DNA of 64,000 nt from Hyphomonas sp. (GTDB taxonomy: Bacteria; Pseudomonadota; Alphaproteobacteria; Caulobacterales; Hyphomonadaceae), in contig NZ_CP051230.1 of the NCBI RefSeq assembly GCF_017792385.1, positions 2,852,001 to 2,916,000 on the forward strand. The letters run 5' to 3'. Position numbers and translations under genes: made by a program. Position 1 is the stretch's first letter; each line of letters begins with the position of its first letter. The notes beneath the pieces were generated by a model. That model searched no databases and was not told the origin of the DNA. It saw nothing but the letters and a program-made list of their open reading frames with translations. Shown here in pieces: positions 43,182-51,592 of this stretch.

Positions 43182-44428
43182 ACAGCGCGGATCAGGGCGT
43201 GACGCTTCTTGCCGGCTGACAGCTTGATGGTGCCGTCGACAAGGTCTGCTGCGGCCAGCGAGGCGTTCTGGTCCTTCACCTGAACATCGTTCACCCTGGC
43301 GGCGCCCTGCTTGATCAGGCGGCGGGCCTCCCCATTGGAGTCCGTCAGGCCTGCGGCGGTAAAGGCAGCGGCCACCAGCATGCCGGTTTCAAGATCGGCC
43401 GTCGCCACATCCACCGTCGGCAGCGCCTCTGCGGATCCGCCGGCGGCGAAGACTGCAGCCGCGGCGGCTTCGGATTCCCTTGCCGCCGCGTCGCCATGCA
43501 GCATTCGCGTCGCTTCGTTGGCCAGCACGATTTTCGCCGTGTTGATCTCTGCGCCTTCAAGGGCTTCCAGCCGGGCGATCTCGTCCAGCGGCAGTTCTGT
43601 GAACAGGCGCAGGAAGCGGCCGACATCGGCGTCTTCCGTGTTGCGCCAGAACTGCCAGTATTCGTACGGGCTCTTGCGGTCGGCATTGAGCCAGACTGCG
43701 CCATCGGCTGTCTTGCCCATCTTGCCGCCGGACGCGGTGGTGATCAGGTGGGCCGTCAGGCCGAAGGCCTCGCCGCTGATCGCCTTGTGGATCAGGTCGA
43801 CGCCGCCGACAATGTTGCCCCACTGGTCCGAGCCACCGATCTGCATGCGGCAATTGTGGCGGCGGAAGAGTTCCAGGAAGTCATAGGACTGCATCAGCAG
43901 GTAGTTGAATTCGAGGAAGGTGTAGGGCTGCTCGGCTGCCAGCCTGCGGGCAACGGTGTCCTGCTTCACCATCGTGTTGATGGTGAAATAGGTGCCCACG
44001 CTGCGCAGCATCTCGATGTATCCGAGCTTGCCGAGCCAGTCGTCATTGTTGACCATGATCGCATCGGTCGGGCCGTCACCGAAGCTGAGGAAAGGCAGGA
44101 AGGCCTTCTTGATGCCTTCCATGTTTTCGGTGATCTGCGCGTCGGTAAGAAGCGGGCGGGACTTTTCCTTGTCCGTCGGGTCACCGACCTTGGTGGTGCC
44201 GCCACCGATCAGCACAATCGGTTTGCCGCCCGCCTTTTGCAGGTGGCGCAGCATCATGATCTGCATCAGGTGGCCGACATGAAGGCTGTCAGCTGTTGCG
44301 TCATAGCCGATATAGGCCGTCGGAATGCCCGTCTGGCAGTAGGCATCCATTTCCGCTGGATGCGTGACCTGTTTGATGAAACCCCTGTCGGACAGGGTTT
44401 TCAGGAATTCCGACTTGTATTCGCTCAT
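43178..44428 (-). CDS. tyrS: Tyrosyl-tRNA synthetase
   Basis: This class I synthetase has 416 residues. The HIGH-type motif is in LHVGHLMQI and the KMSKS-type loop is GGKMGKTADG. The tyrosine and tRNA-binding core is followed by a C-terminal S4-like domain (LIKQGAARVNDVQVKD). The ATG at 44428 is supported by the family N-terminus. A further upstream frame to 44464 would overlap the divergent anmK start. Only 14 bp separate it from anmK, so the promoters must lie within the opposite genes. Confidence 0.96.
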   Translation of the reverse strand: MSEYKSEFLKTLSDRGFIKQVTHPAEMDAYCQTGIPTAYIGYDATADSLHVGHLMQIMMLRHLQKAGGKPIVLIGGGTTKVGDPTDKEKSRPLLTDAQITENMEGIKKAFLPFLSFGDGPTDAIMVNNDDWLGKLGYIEMLRSVGTYFTINTMVKQDTVARRLAAEQPYTFLEFNYLLMQSYDFLELFRRHNCRMQIGGSDQWGNIVGGVDLIHKAISGEAFGLTAHLITTASGGKMGKTADGAVWLNADRKSPYEYWQFWRNTEDADVGRFLRLFTELPLDEIARLEALEGAEINTAKIVLANEATRMLHGDAAARESEAAAAAVFAAGGSAEALPTVDVATADLETGMLVAAAFTAAGLTDSNGEARRLIKQGAARVNDVQVKDQNASLAAADLVDGTIKLSAGKKRHALIRAV

Positions 44429-44442
44429 CTTCTCGTGTCTCC

Positions 44443-45606
44443 GTGAAGCGCCCGCGCGTAACATGGAAAGCAGACATCTTGAACTCCATCAGTGAAAATT
44501 CTGAACCGTTCTGGGTCGCCGGCTTCATGTCGGGCACATCGCTGGACGCGGTGGACGCGGCGCTGATCCTGACCGATGGCGCCCGTGTGCTGGAGTTTGG
44601 CGCGACGGCAGAACGGAAATACACAGCCGGGGAGCGCGTCGTCCTGCAGCGCGCGACCGATGCGGCCCGCGCCTGGAACTGGACGGGGCCAGCCCCGGAG
44701 ACCGAATTCGACGCGGCGCGGCGCGTGATCACACAGACCCATGCTGCCGCCTGGGCGCAATTACAGGATGACTGGTCCGGGCCGATGCCCCGACTGGCCG
44801 GTGTGCACGGCCAGACCGTGTTGCACAGGGCCCCGAAAGGCGCTGCACCCGGGGCGACCCTGCAATTGATTGACGCGCCGGGGATGCGGGCCGCGCTGGG
44901 CGTGCCGGTGGCCTGTGACTTCCGCACCCGAGACGTGGCGGCGGGCGGCCAGGGCGCGCCATTGGCGCCGGCCTATCATGCCGCCCTGCTGGACCGGCTG
45001 GGAGACGAGGCGGCCTGTGTCCTCAATCTTGGGGGCGTCGCAAACATCACCGCGCGGATGCGGGATGGCACGCTGATCGCGTTCGACACCGGCCCGGCAA
45101 ACGGGCCGATAGACGAATGGGTCGAGGGACACGGGCTCGGAACCCACGATGCAGGCGGCCGGCTCGCCTCTGCCGGGCGCGCCCATGAGGGCTTGCTGGC
45201 GCAGTTGCTTGATCATGACTGGTTCGATCAGGCCCCGCCGAAATCCCTGGACCGCTACGACTTCAATGCCAGCATGGTCCGCGGCTTGTCGGTCGAGGAT
45301 GGCGCGGCAACACTGACCGCATTTAGTGCGCGCGCGGTGGCGCGGGGCGTGGCGCATTTGCCGGAATATCCTGCCCGCATGATCGTGTGCGGCGGCGGGC
45401 GCCACAATCCGGCGCTGATGCGGGCCCTGTCAGAGTCTGTGGCCTGTGAGGTGCGCTCGGCGGAGGCCGTTGACTGGCGCGGGGATTCCATCGAGGCGGA
45501 GGCGTTTGCGTTTCTGGCCGCGCGGACGGCTCGTGGCCTGCCGATCAGCTGGCCCTCGACGACCGGCGTTCCCGCCCCCATGGGAGGCGGGAAACTCCTG
45601 GATTAG
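44443..45606 (+). CDS. anmK: Anhydro-N-acetylmuramic acid kinase
   Basis: AnmK phosphorylates and opens 1,6-anhydro-MurNAc from recycled peptidoglycan. The 387-residue protein has the ATP loop GFMSGTSLDAVDAAL, VLNLGGVANIT and FDTGPANGPID, all typical. Start choice is uncertain: GTG at 44443, or TTG at 44479, which would begin 12 residues later, closer to the family start. It is divergent from tyrS. Confidence 0.93.
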   Translation: MKRPRVTWKADILNSISENSEPFWVAGFMSGTSLDAVDAALILTDGARVLEFGATAERKYTAGERVVLQRATDAARAWNWTGPAPETEFDAARRVITQTHAAAWAQLQDDWSGPMPRLAGVHGQTVLHRAPKGAAPGATLQLIDAPGMRAALGVPVACDFRTRDVAAGGQGAPLAPAYHAALLDRLGDEAACVLNLGGVANITARMRDGTLIAFDTGPANGPIDEWVEGHGLGTHDAGGRLASAGRAHEGLLAQLLDHDWFDQAPPKSLDRYDFNASMVRGLSVEDGAATLTAFSARAVARGVAHLPEYPARMIVCGGGRHNPALMRALSESVACEVRSAEAVDWRGDSIEAEAFAFLAARTARGLPISWPSTTGVPAPMGGGKLLD

Positions 45607-46280
45607 TCTTCTTCAGCTTCAAGGCGCAGCTTTTCCTCGGCGTCCGCCAGACGCTGCAGCAAATAGTCTTCACAAAGCCCGATCAGCTCGTCGCGCTTGT
45701 CCTGATAGAAGTGATTGGCACCCTTCACGGTGGCCCGGTCGATCTGCTCGCCCTTCTGGACGCGCACCTTGGTCAGCGCACGTTCGACGTCTTCCGGAGA
45801 CGAGATGGAGTCAGTGTCGCCAGACACGATCAGGCCGGAGGCCGGGCAGGGCGCAAGGAAGGACAGGTCGTAGTGATTGGCTGGCGGCGAGATGGCGAGG
45901 AAGCCATCGATCTCCGGACGGCGCATCAGCAGCTGCAGCGTGATCCAGGCGCCAAAGCTGTAGCCGGCACACCAGACATAGCGCGGGCTCTCAGCCAAAT
46001 TCTCGACATAGTCGAGCACAAAGGCGGCATCTTCCAGTTCGCCGATGCCCTGGTCATACTGGCCCTGGCTGCGGCCAACGCCGCGCGAATTGTAGCGCAG
46101 GACGCCGAAGCCGTGACGTTCGAACATCTGATAGAGCAGGATCGAGATGGGATCCTGCATCGTGCCGCCCGCCTTGGGGTGTGGGTGCAGGATCAGGGCG
46201 ATCGGTGCGCCGGGAACCGGCGGCTCTGTGTAACGGGCTTCGATGCGGCCCTGCGGGCCCGGAATGATGAGTTCTGCCAT
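45603..46280 (-). CDS. Alpha/beta hydrolase, dienelactone-hydrolase-like
   Basis: This cytoplasmic protein has about 225 residues. The HPHP oxyanion region (LILHPHPKAGGTM), nucleophile elbow GYSFGA (Ser), SGDTDSI (acid) and GANHFY (His) outline the triad. This family is regularly found beside the SUF/ISC locus in alphaproteobacteria, and here it is divergent from the cysteine desulfurase gene, 109 bp apart. The substrate is unknown. The ATG at 46280 is chosen because MAELIIPGPQGR matches related proteins. Six further upstream codons are open. Confidence 0.88.
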   Translation of the reverse strand: MAELIIPGPQGRIEARYTEPPVPGAPIALILHPHPKAGGTMQDPISILLYQMFERHGFGVLRYNSRGVGRSQGQYDQGIGELEDAAFVLDYVENLAESPRYVWCAGYSFGAWITLQLLMRRPEIDGFLAISPPANHYDLSFLAPCPASGLIVSGDTDSISSPEDVERALTKVRVQKGEQIDRATVKGANHFYQDKRDELIGLCEDYLLQRLADAEEKLRLEAEED

Positions 46281-46324
46281 GTCATACTCGCTGGTCACGG
46301 GGGAAGGGCGCGGTCATAAGCCAT

Positions 46325-46353
46325 TTGAGCTGTGAAAAGCAAATTTTTCTACA
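46325..46353 (+). promoter_or_regulatory. Candidate sigma70-type promoter for the suf operon
   Basis: TTGAGC (46325-46330) and TCTACA (46348-46353) are spaced by 17 bp, about 37 bp before the desulfurase ATG. I found no clear IscR or RirA-type palindrome. Confidence 0.4.
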
Positions 46354-46389
46354 CCTGCAAAAACGCCGCGAAACGAGTATATCCCCCCC

Positions 46390-47535
46390 ATGATCTATGC
46401 CGACCACAATGCAACCTCGCCGCTGAGGCCGGAAGCGCGTCAGGCCATGCTGGACGTCTGGGACATGGGCGCGACCAATCCGTCCTCCGTGCACACGTCC
46501 GGCCGGGCGGCGCGCGGCGTGCTGGAACGCGCGCGCACGGCGATTGGTGGTGCCATTGGCAGCCGGGCCGAGGATATTGTGCTGACGGGCGGCGGAACCG
46601 AGGCAGACAATCTGGCCATTCATGGTGTGGTCGCGGCGCTGGACGGAAACTGCACCTTCCTCGTCTCGGCCATTGAGCATGAAGCGGTGACCAAGGCGGC
46701 GGCGCATTCGGGCGCAAGGGTTCAAACAGCCTATGTGACGCCGGATGGCCTTCTGGACCTGGAGCAATTGTCGGATCAGGTTGCGGACTGGGATCACGAA
46801 ACACTCGGCACGCCGGTCCTGTGCCTGATGCTGGCCAATAATGAGACCGGCGTGATCCAGCCTGTCGCGGAAGCAGCCCGCATCGTGCGCGAAGCGGGGG
46901 GGGTGACGATCTGTGATGCGGTGCAGGGCCTCGGCAAGATCTCTGTGAATGTCGGCCTGCTCGGCGTCGACTATCTCAGCCTGTCGGCGCACAAGATTGG
47001 CGGCCCGCAGGGCGCCGGAGCCTTGTGGCACCGGGCAGGCGCGCCCCTGAAGGCCGTGACGCATGGCGGGGGGCAGGAGCGCGGATTGCGGTCCGGAACC
47101 GAAAATGTCGCCGCGCAGGCCGGATTTGGCGCGGCGGTGGAGGCCGCCGTGAAGGAATTGCCGAAATATGCTATGCTGGCAGGATATCGAAATGATATGG
47201 AGGCGCGTCTCGAGCGCGAGGCGGGCGTGGTGATCATGGGCAAGGCCGCCGAGCGGCTGGCCGGCACTTCGAACTTCGCCAAAGCGGGCTTTGCGGCAGA
47301 AACGCAGGTCATGGCGATGGATCTGGCGGGTGTGTGCATATCGGCCGGGTCTGCATGTTCGTCTGGCAAGGTGAAGCGGTCGCTCGTATTGCTGGCGATG
47401 GGCGCATCTGACGCCCTTGCGGAATCGGCAATCCGCACCAGCTTTGGATGGAACAGCACGCCGGAGGATTTCACCGGTGTGGCAGATGCCTGGCTCGACG
47501 CGGCCCGGCGGACGGTATTGAAGGAAACAGCCTGA
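46390..47535 (+). CDS. Cysteine desulfurase (NifS/IscS type), first gene of suf operon
   Basis: This PLP enzyme of 381 residues removes sulfur from cysteine. The PLP lysine lies in SLSAHKIGGPQG and the catalytic Cys in SAGSACSSGKV, the loop type of group I (IscS/NifS) desulfurases rather than SufS. It is the promoter-proximal gene of the operon and the stop codon overlaps the sufB start by one base (TGATG). The same operon also has a SufS-type enzyme, so two desulfurases are encoded together, as in many alphaproteobacteria. Confidence 0.93.
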   Translation: MIYADHNATSPLRPEARQAMLDVWDMGATNPSSVHTSGRAARGVLERARTAIGGAIGSRAEDIVLTGGGTEADNLAIHGVVAALDGNCTFLVSAIEHEAVTKAAAHSGARVQTAYVTPDGLLDLEQLSDQVADWDHETLGTPVLCLMLANNETGVIQPVAEAARIVREAGGVTICDAVQGLGKISVNVGLLGVDYLSLSAHKIGGPQGAGALWHRAGAPLKAVTHGGGQERGLRSGTENVAAQAGFGAAVEAAVKELPKYAMLAGYRNDMEARLEREAGVVIMGKAAERLAGTSNFAKAGFAAETQVMAMDLAGVCISAGSACSSGKVKRSLVLLAMGASDALAESAIRTSFGWNSTPEDFTGVADAWLDAARRTVLKETA

Positions 47536-49097
47536 TGGATTGCTGCGGCGGCATCGAAGACCATGATGATGACTGCACCGAGGTGAAGGTGAAGGACAGC
47601 ATCGACCAGGAAACGGTCGAGGCCGCGAAGGCGCTCGAGTCGGAAAACTATTCCGCAGGCTTTGTCACGGACATTGAAATGGACATGGCGCCGAAGGGCC
47701 TGTCCGAAGATACGATCCGTTTCATCTCAGCCAAGAAGGAAGAGCCGGAATGGCTGCTTGAATGGCGCCTGGCGGCCTATCGGCGCTGGCTGACCATGAA
47801 AGAGCCGACCTGGGCGATGGTTGATTATCCGACCATCAACTACCAAGACTATTACTACTATGCCGCGCCCAAGACCGGCGCAAAGTATGAGTCGATTGAC
47901 GACGTCCCGAAGGAAATCCTGGAAACCTACGAAAAGCTGGGCATCCCGCTGCGCGAGGCGGAAGTCCTGCTGGGCGTCGAAGGTGCGGCGGAGACCGCTG
48001 CGGCTGCGCGCGAGGCGCCGCGCGTGGCCGTCGATGCCGTGTTCGACTCCGTGTCCGTCGCCACCACGTTCCGCAAGGAGCTGGAAAAGGCCGGCGTGAT
48101 CTTCATGTCGATCTCGGAAGCCGTGCATGAATATCCGGACCTGGTGAAGAAATATCTCGGCACGGTGGTGCCGCAATCGGACAATTTCTTTGCGACGCTG
48201 AACAGCGCCGTCTTCTCGGACGGGACCTTTGTCTATGTGCCCAAGGGCGTGCGCTGCCCGATGGAACTGTCGACCTATTTCCGCATGAATGCCGAGAATA
48301 CCGGCCAGTTCGAGCGCACGCTCATCATTGCTGATGAAGGCGCGTATGTGTCCTATCTGGAAGGTTGTACGGCGCCGATGCGCGACGAGAATCAGCTGCA
48401 CGCCGCGGTTGTGGAGCTGGTCGCGCTGGAAGATGCCGAGATCAAGTATTCCACCGTGCAGAACTGGTGGCCGGGCGACGAGAACGGCAAGGGCGGCATC
48501 TACAATTTCGTGACCAAGCGCGGCGACTGCCGGGGCGACCGGTCGAAGATCAGCTGGACGCAGGTCGAGACGGGGTCTGCCGTGACCTGGAAATATCCGA
48601 GCTGCATCCTGCGCGGCGATGACAGTGTCGGCGAGTTCTACTCCATCGCCGTCACCAATGGCCGACAGCAGGCCGATACCGGCACGAAGATGATCCATCT
48701 GGGCAAACGGACGCGCAGCCGGATCATCTCCAAGGGCATCTCGGCCGGCAAGTCGAACAATACCTATCGCGGGCTCGTCTCGATCAACCGCAAGGCCGAC
48801 AAGGCGCGCAATTTCACCCAGTGTGACAGTTTGCTGATCGGAGATCGCTGCGGCGCGCACACCGTGCCCTATGTGGAGAACCGCCGGGCCGATGCACAGC
48901 TGGAGCATGAGGCGACGACGACCAAGCTTTCAGACGACCAGATGTTCTATGTCCGCCAGCGCGGTATGGGCGAGGAAGAGGCGGTCGCCCTTCTGGTGAA
49001 TGGCTTTGTCCGCGAAGTGCTGCAGGAGCTGCCGATGGAGTTTGCCGTCGAGGCCCAGAGCCTGCTGAAAGTCAGCCTTGAGGGCAGTGTTGGCTGA
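47535..49097 (+). CDS. sufB: SUF scaffold complex subunit SufB
   Basis: SufB is the core scaffold subunit of SufBC2D, where Fe-S clusters are built. The 520-residue product has the conserved DDFF/PTWAMVDYPTINYQDYYYYAAPK region (about residues 92-117), PKGVRCPMELSTYFRMN, LEGCTAP and the C-terminal RGMGEEEA. The catalytic Cys is in the DRCGAHTVPY block. The unusual N-terminus begins MDCCGG. It follows the desulfurase gene with a one-base overlap and its 3' end overlaps the NTF2-like gene. Confidence 0.97.
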   Translation: MDCCGGIEDHDDDCTEVKVKDSIDQETVEAAKALESENYSAGFVTDIEMDMAPKGLSEDTIRFISAKKEEPEWLLEWRLAAYRRWLTMKEPTWAMVDYPTINYQDYYYYAAPKTGAKYESIDDVPKEILETYEKLGIPLREAEVLLGVEGAAETAAAAREAPRVAVDAVFDSVSVATTFRKELEKAGVIFMSISEAVHEYPDLVKKYLGTVVPQSDNFFATLNSAVFSDGTFVYVPKGVRCPMELSTYFRMNAENTGQFERTLIIADEGAYVSYLEGCTAPMRDENQLHAAVVELVALEDAEIKYSTVQNWWPGDENGKGGIYNFVTKRGDCRGDRSKISWTQVETGSAVTWKYPSCILRGDDSVGEFYSIAVTNGRQQADTGTKMIHLGKRTRSRIISKGISAGKSNNTYRGLVSINRKADKARNFTQCDSLLIGDRCGAHTVPYVENRRADAQLEHEATTTKLSDDQMFYVRQRGMGEEEAVALLVNGFVREVLQELPMEFAVEAQSLLKVSLEGSVG

Positions 49098-49485
49098 GGC
49101 CGGTGCTTTCGACGCCTGGCTTGCGGCCTATGCGAGGGCGCAGGATGGCGGCGATGTGGCGCTGCTCGGGTCGCTGTTCAGCGACAATGCCAAATTCTTC
49201 GAAACCCCGTTTCATGCGCCCATTGAGGGGCGCGAGGCCATAAGTGACGTGTTTGCCGCTGTCTGGGCGCGGCTGACAGATGTGTCATTCGAGATCGAGA
49301 AGATTTCCGACGGATGGGCGCACTGGACGTCTGGCGCCATCATCGAGGCGCTCGACGAGCCGCAGCGGTCGAATGGCATCCTGAAAGCGGATCTGGACGA
49401 TGAGGGGCGGTGCAGCTCCCTGACTTTCTGGACCGAGCGGCTGTCCGTGCGGGAGGCAGACATGCTGGCCCAAAGGGACGCCTGA
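49078..49485 (+). CDS. NTF2/SnoaL-like protein encoded within the suf operon
   Basis: This 135-residue protein has the cone-shaped NTF2-like fold pattern: an N-terminal helix (AFDAWLAAYARAQD), LLGSLFSDNAKFFETPFHAPIEGREAI near residues 29-55, then beta strands (WAHWTSGAII, LTFWTERL). It starts at TTG 49078 or GTG 49087 inside the last 20 bp of sufB, so it is translationally coupled. Genes between sufB and sufC are unusual. No enzyme activity can be assigned; the fold can bind small hydrophobic ligands or form dimers. Confidence 0.85.
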   Translation: MRAVLAEAGAFDAWLAAYARAQDGGDVALLGSLFSDNAKFFETPFHAPIEGREAISDVFAAVWARLTDVSFEIEKISDGWAHWTSGAIIEALDEPQRSNGILKADLDDEGRCSSLTFWTERLSVREADMLAQRDA

Positions 49486-49607
49486 CCGGCGCGACATGTG
49501 CGGCAAATTCGGAGAATCGCGCCGCGGAGCGGCTTTCCGGCCATTCCGGACGGCATTTCCTGCATCCGGGGCTTTTCGCACAGGCCCAGCGGGCTTACAT
49601 GCGCAGC

Positions 49608-50369
49608 ATGTTGAAGATTGAGAACCTGACCGCCACTGTCGGCGATGAAGACGACGCCAAGACCATCATCAATGGTCTGTCGCTGGAAGTGCCGAAAGGC
49701 GAGGTCCACGCGATCATGGGGCCGAACGGCGCCGGCAAGTCCACCCTGTCCTATGTGCTGACCGGCCGGGACGGATATGAGGTCACCGGCGGAACCGCGA
49801 CGCTGAACGGCGACGACATCCTGGACATGGATCCGGAAGAGCGCGCTGCCAAGGGTCTGTTCCTGTCCTTCCAGTATCCGGTCGAGATCCCCGGCGTGCC
49901 GGTGATGACCTTTGTTCGCGCGGCGATGAACGCGCAGCGCAAGACGCGCGGCGAGGACGAGATTTCTGCACCTGACTTCATCAAGAAATCCCGCGAGATC
50001 GGCAAGGCGCTGAAACTGGATGCGGAGATGCTGAAGCGCGCGCTGAATGTCGGCTTTTCCGGCGGCGAGAAGAAGCGGCTCGAAATCTATCAGATGATGA
50101 TGCTGGAGCCGAATTTCCTGATCCTGGATGAAACGGATTCGGGGCTCGACATCGACGCGCTGAAGACGGTGGCCGACGGCGTGAATGCCATGCGGTCGCC
50201 GGACCGGGGCATGCTGGTCATCACGCACTATCAGCGCCTGCTGGACCATATCCAGCCTGACAAGGTGCATGTCCTGTCCAAGGGGCGGATCGTGGCGACG
50301 GGTGGCCCTGAACTGGCCCTGCGGCTCGAGAAGGAAGGATATGAAGGCATCCTCGGGGAGGTGGCGTGA
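49608..50369 (+). CDS. sufC: SUF complex ATPase SufC
   Basis: This 253-residue ABC-type ATPase powers SufBC2D. Walker A is GPNGAGKST, the signature FSGGEKKR, Walker B LILDETDSGLDIDAL and the H-loop VITHYQ. Start ATG at 49608 (KIENLTATVGD) or 9 bp earlier at 49599. The 120 bp before it is not clearly coding. The stop overlaps the sufD GTG by 4 bp. Confidence 0.96.
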   Translation: MLKIENLTATVGDEDDAKTIINGLSLEVPKGEVHAIMGPNGAGKSTLSYVLTGRDGYEVTGGTATLNGDDILDMDPEERAAKGLFLSFQYPVEIPGVPVMTFVRAAMNAQRKTRGEDEISAPDFIKKSREIGKALKLDAEMLKRALNVGFSGGEKKRLEIYQMMMLEPNFLILDETDSGLDIDALKTVADGVNAMRSPDRGMLVITHYQRLLDHIQPDKVHVLSKGRIVATGGPELALRLEKEGYEGILGEVA

Positions 50370-51592
50370 CCACAGCCCTGCGGGAATTGATTGCCGATCC
50401 GAATGCGGCCGAACTGGAACTGATCGCGCGCTACGGCATGCAGCCGGAAGATGAGCGCCGCAAACGCCTGTTCGGCGCGTTCGCGCAGACCGGCTTGCCG
50501 CATCGCCGGCTTGAAGCGTGGAAATGGACTGATTTCAAGGCCGCGCTGAAGGCGCTGGACCGGCCGGCTGCGCCATCGGCCAAGGACCCGATTCCGCATG
50601 AAGGCGCGCTGGTGTTCAAACTCTCGCCGGGCGGCTATTTCCCCCCGGATCATGTTCCGGATGGTCTGAACGTGTTTGCCAAGGAAGAGGCGCAGGCGAT
50701 GGGCGCGGCGGAGGATGTTCCGCTCGGAGCGCTGGCAGCCGCCTTGGCCGGCGGCAAGGCGCGCCCTGCCACCCTGTTGCTGGAAGTGACGTCGAGCGAC
50801 TTGCCGCGGCTGCATTTCGAGTTCAGCGGCGAAGGCGAAGCGAGTTTCGCCCGTATCGTGATTGTCGTGCGGCCGGGCGTGTCGCTGACCGTATCTGAAA
50901 GCCATCTTGGCGGCGCCGGCCTTGCGGCCTCTGTGATCGAATTCGGACTGCAGTCGGGCGCGTTGGCCAACCGCACTGTCTACCAGCGTGGTACGCCCGA
51001 GGAGACGATCGCCTCGACGGCGCTGGTGCACCTCGATGCAGAGGCGGAGTTTACGCAGACAACCCTGTCCTTCGGCGCCAAACTGGCGCGGCTGGAAACC
51101 CGGGTCACGCATCAGGAGCCGACGGCCAAGGCAACGCTCAATGCCGCTTATCTGATCGGAAAGGGTCTGCACACGGATATTACGACCCATGTGCGCCATG
51201 GGGCGAATTCTTGTATCACCCGCCAATTGACGAAGGGTGCGGTGCTGGATGGCGGCACCGGCGTGTTCCAGGGCAAGTTCTTCGTACCGCGTACGGCCGG
51301 GCAGTACACCGATGCCGACATGCAGCACAAGGCGCTGCTGCTGGAGGATGGCGCGGTTGTCTTTGCCAAGCCTGAGCTGGAGATCTATGCGGACGATGTC
51401 GAATGCGCGCACGGCAATACAAGTGGCGCGCTGGACGAGGACCAGCTGTTCTACATGCGCCAGCGCGGAATTCCGGAAAAGACGGCGCGGGCCTTGCTGA
51501 CGCAGGCCTTTGTGGCCGAGGCCCTGGAAGAGGCTGGCGCGCTTGAGGAATTGCTGCGCGGTGAAGCGGAAACATGGCTGGCAAGCGCATGA
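50366..51592 (+). CDS. sufD: SUF complex subunit SufD
   Basis: SufD pairs with SufB in the scaffold complex. The 408-residue product has the SufBD beta-helix core with GVFQGKFFVPRTAGQYTDADMQ (positions about 297-318), VECAHGNTSGALDEDQLFYMRQRGI and the conserved His (AHGN). It starts at GTG 50366 with 4-bp overlap to sufC and overlaps sufS at its 3' end. Confidence 0.96.
   Translation: MTTALRELIADPNAAELELIARYGMQPEDERRKRLFGAFAQTGLPHRRLEAWKWTDFKAALKALDRPAAPSAKDPIPHEGALVFKLSPGGYFPPDHVPDGLNVFAKEEAQAMGAAEDVPLGALAAALAGGKARPATLLLEVTSSDLPRLHFEFSGEGEASFARIVIVVRPGVSLTVSESHLGGAGLAASVIEFGLQSGALANRTVYQRGTPEETIASTALVHLDAEAEFTQTTLSFGAKLARLETRVTHQEPTAKATLNAAYLIGKGLHTDITTHVRHGANSCITRQLTKGAVLDGGTGVFQGKFFVPRTAGQYTDADMQHKALLLEDGAVVFAKPELEIYADDVECAHGNTSGALDEDQLFYMRQRGIPEKTARALLTQAFVAEALEEAGALEELLRGEAETWLASA

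Noticed and set aside
46284..46380. Inverted repeat ATACTCG / CGAGTAT flanking the suf promoter region
   Set aside because: Seven-base arms 83 bp apart are likely by chance, and they match no regulator motif known to me.
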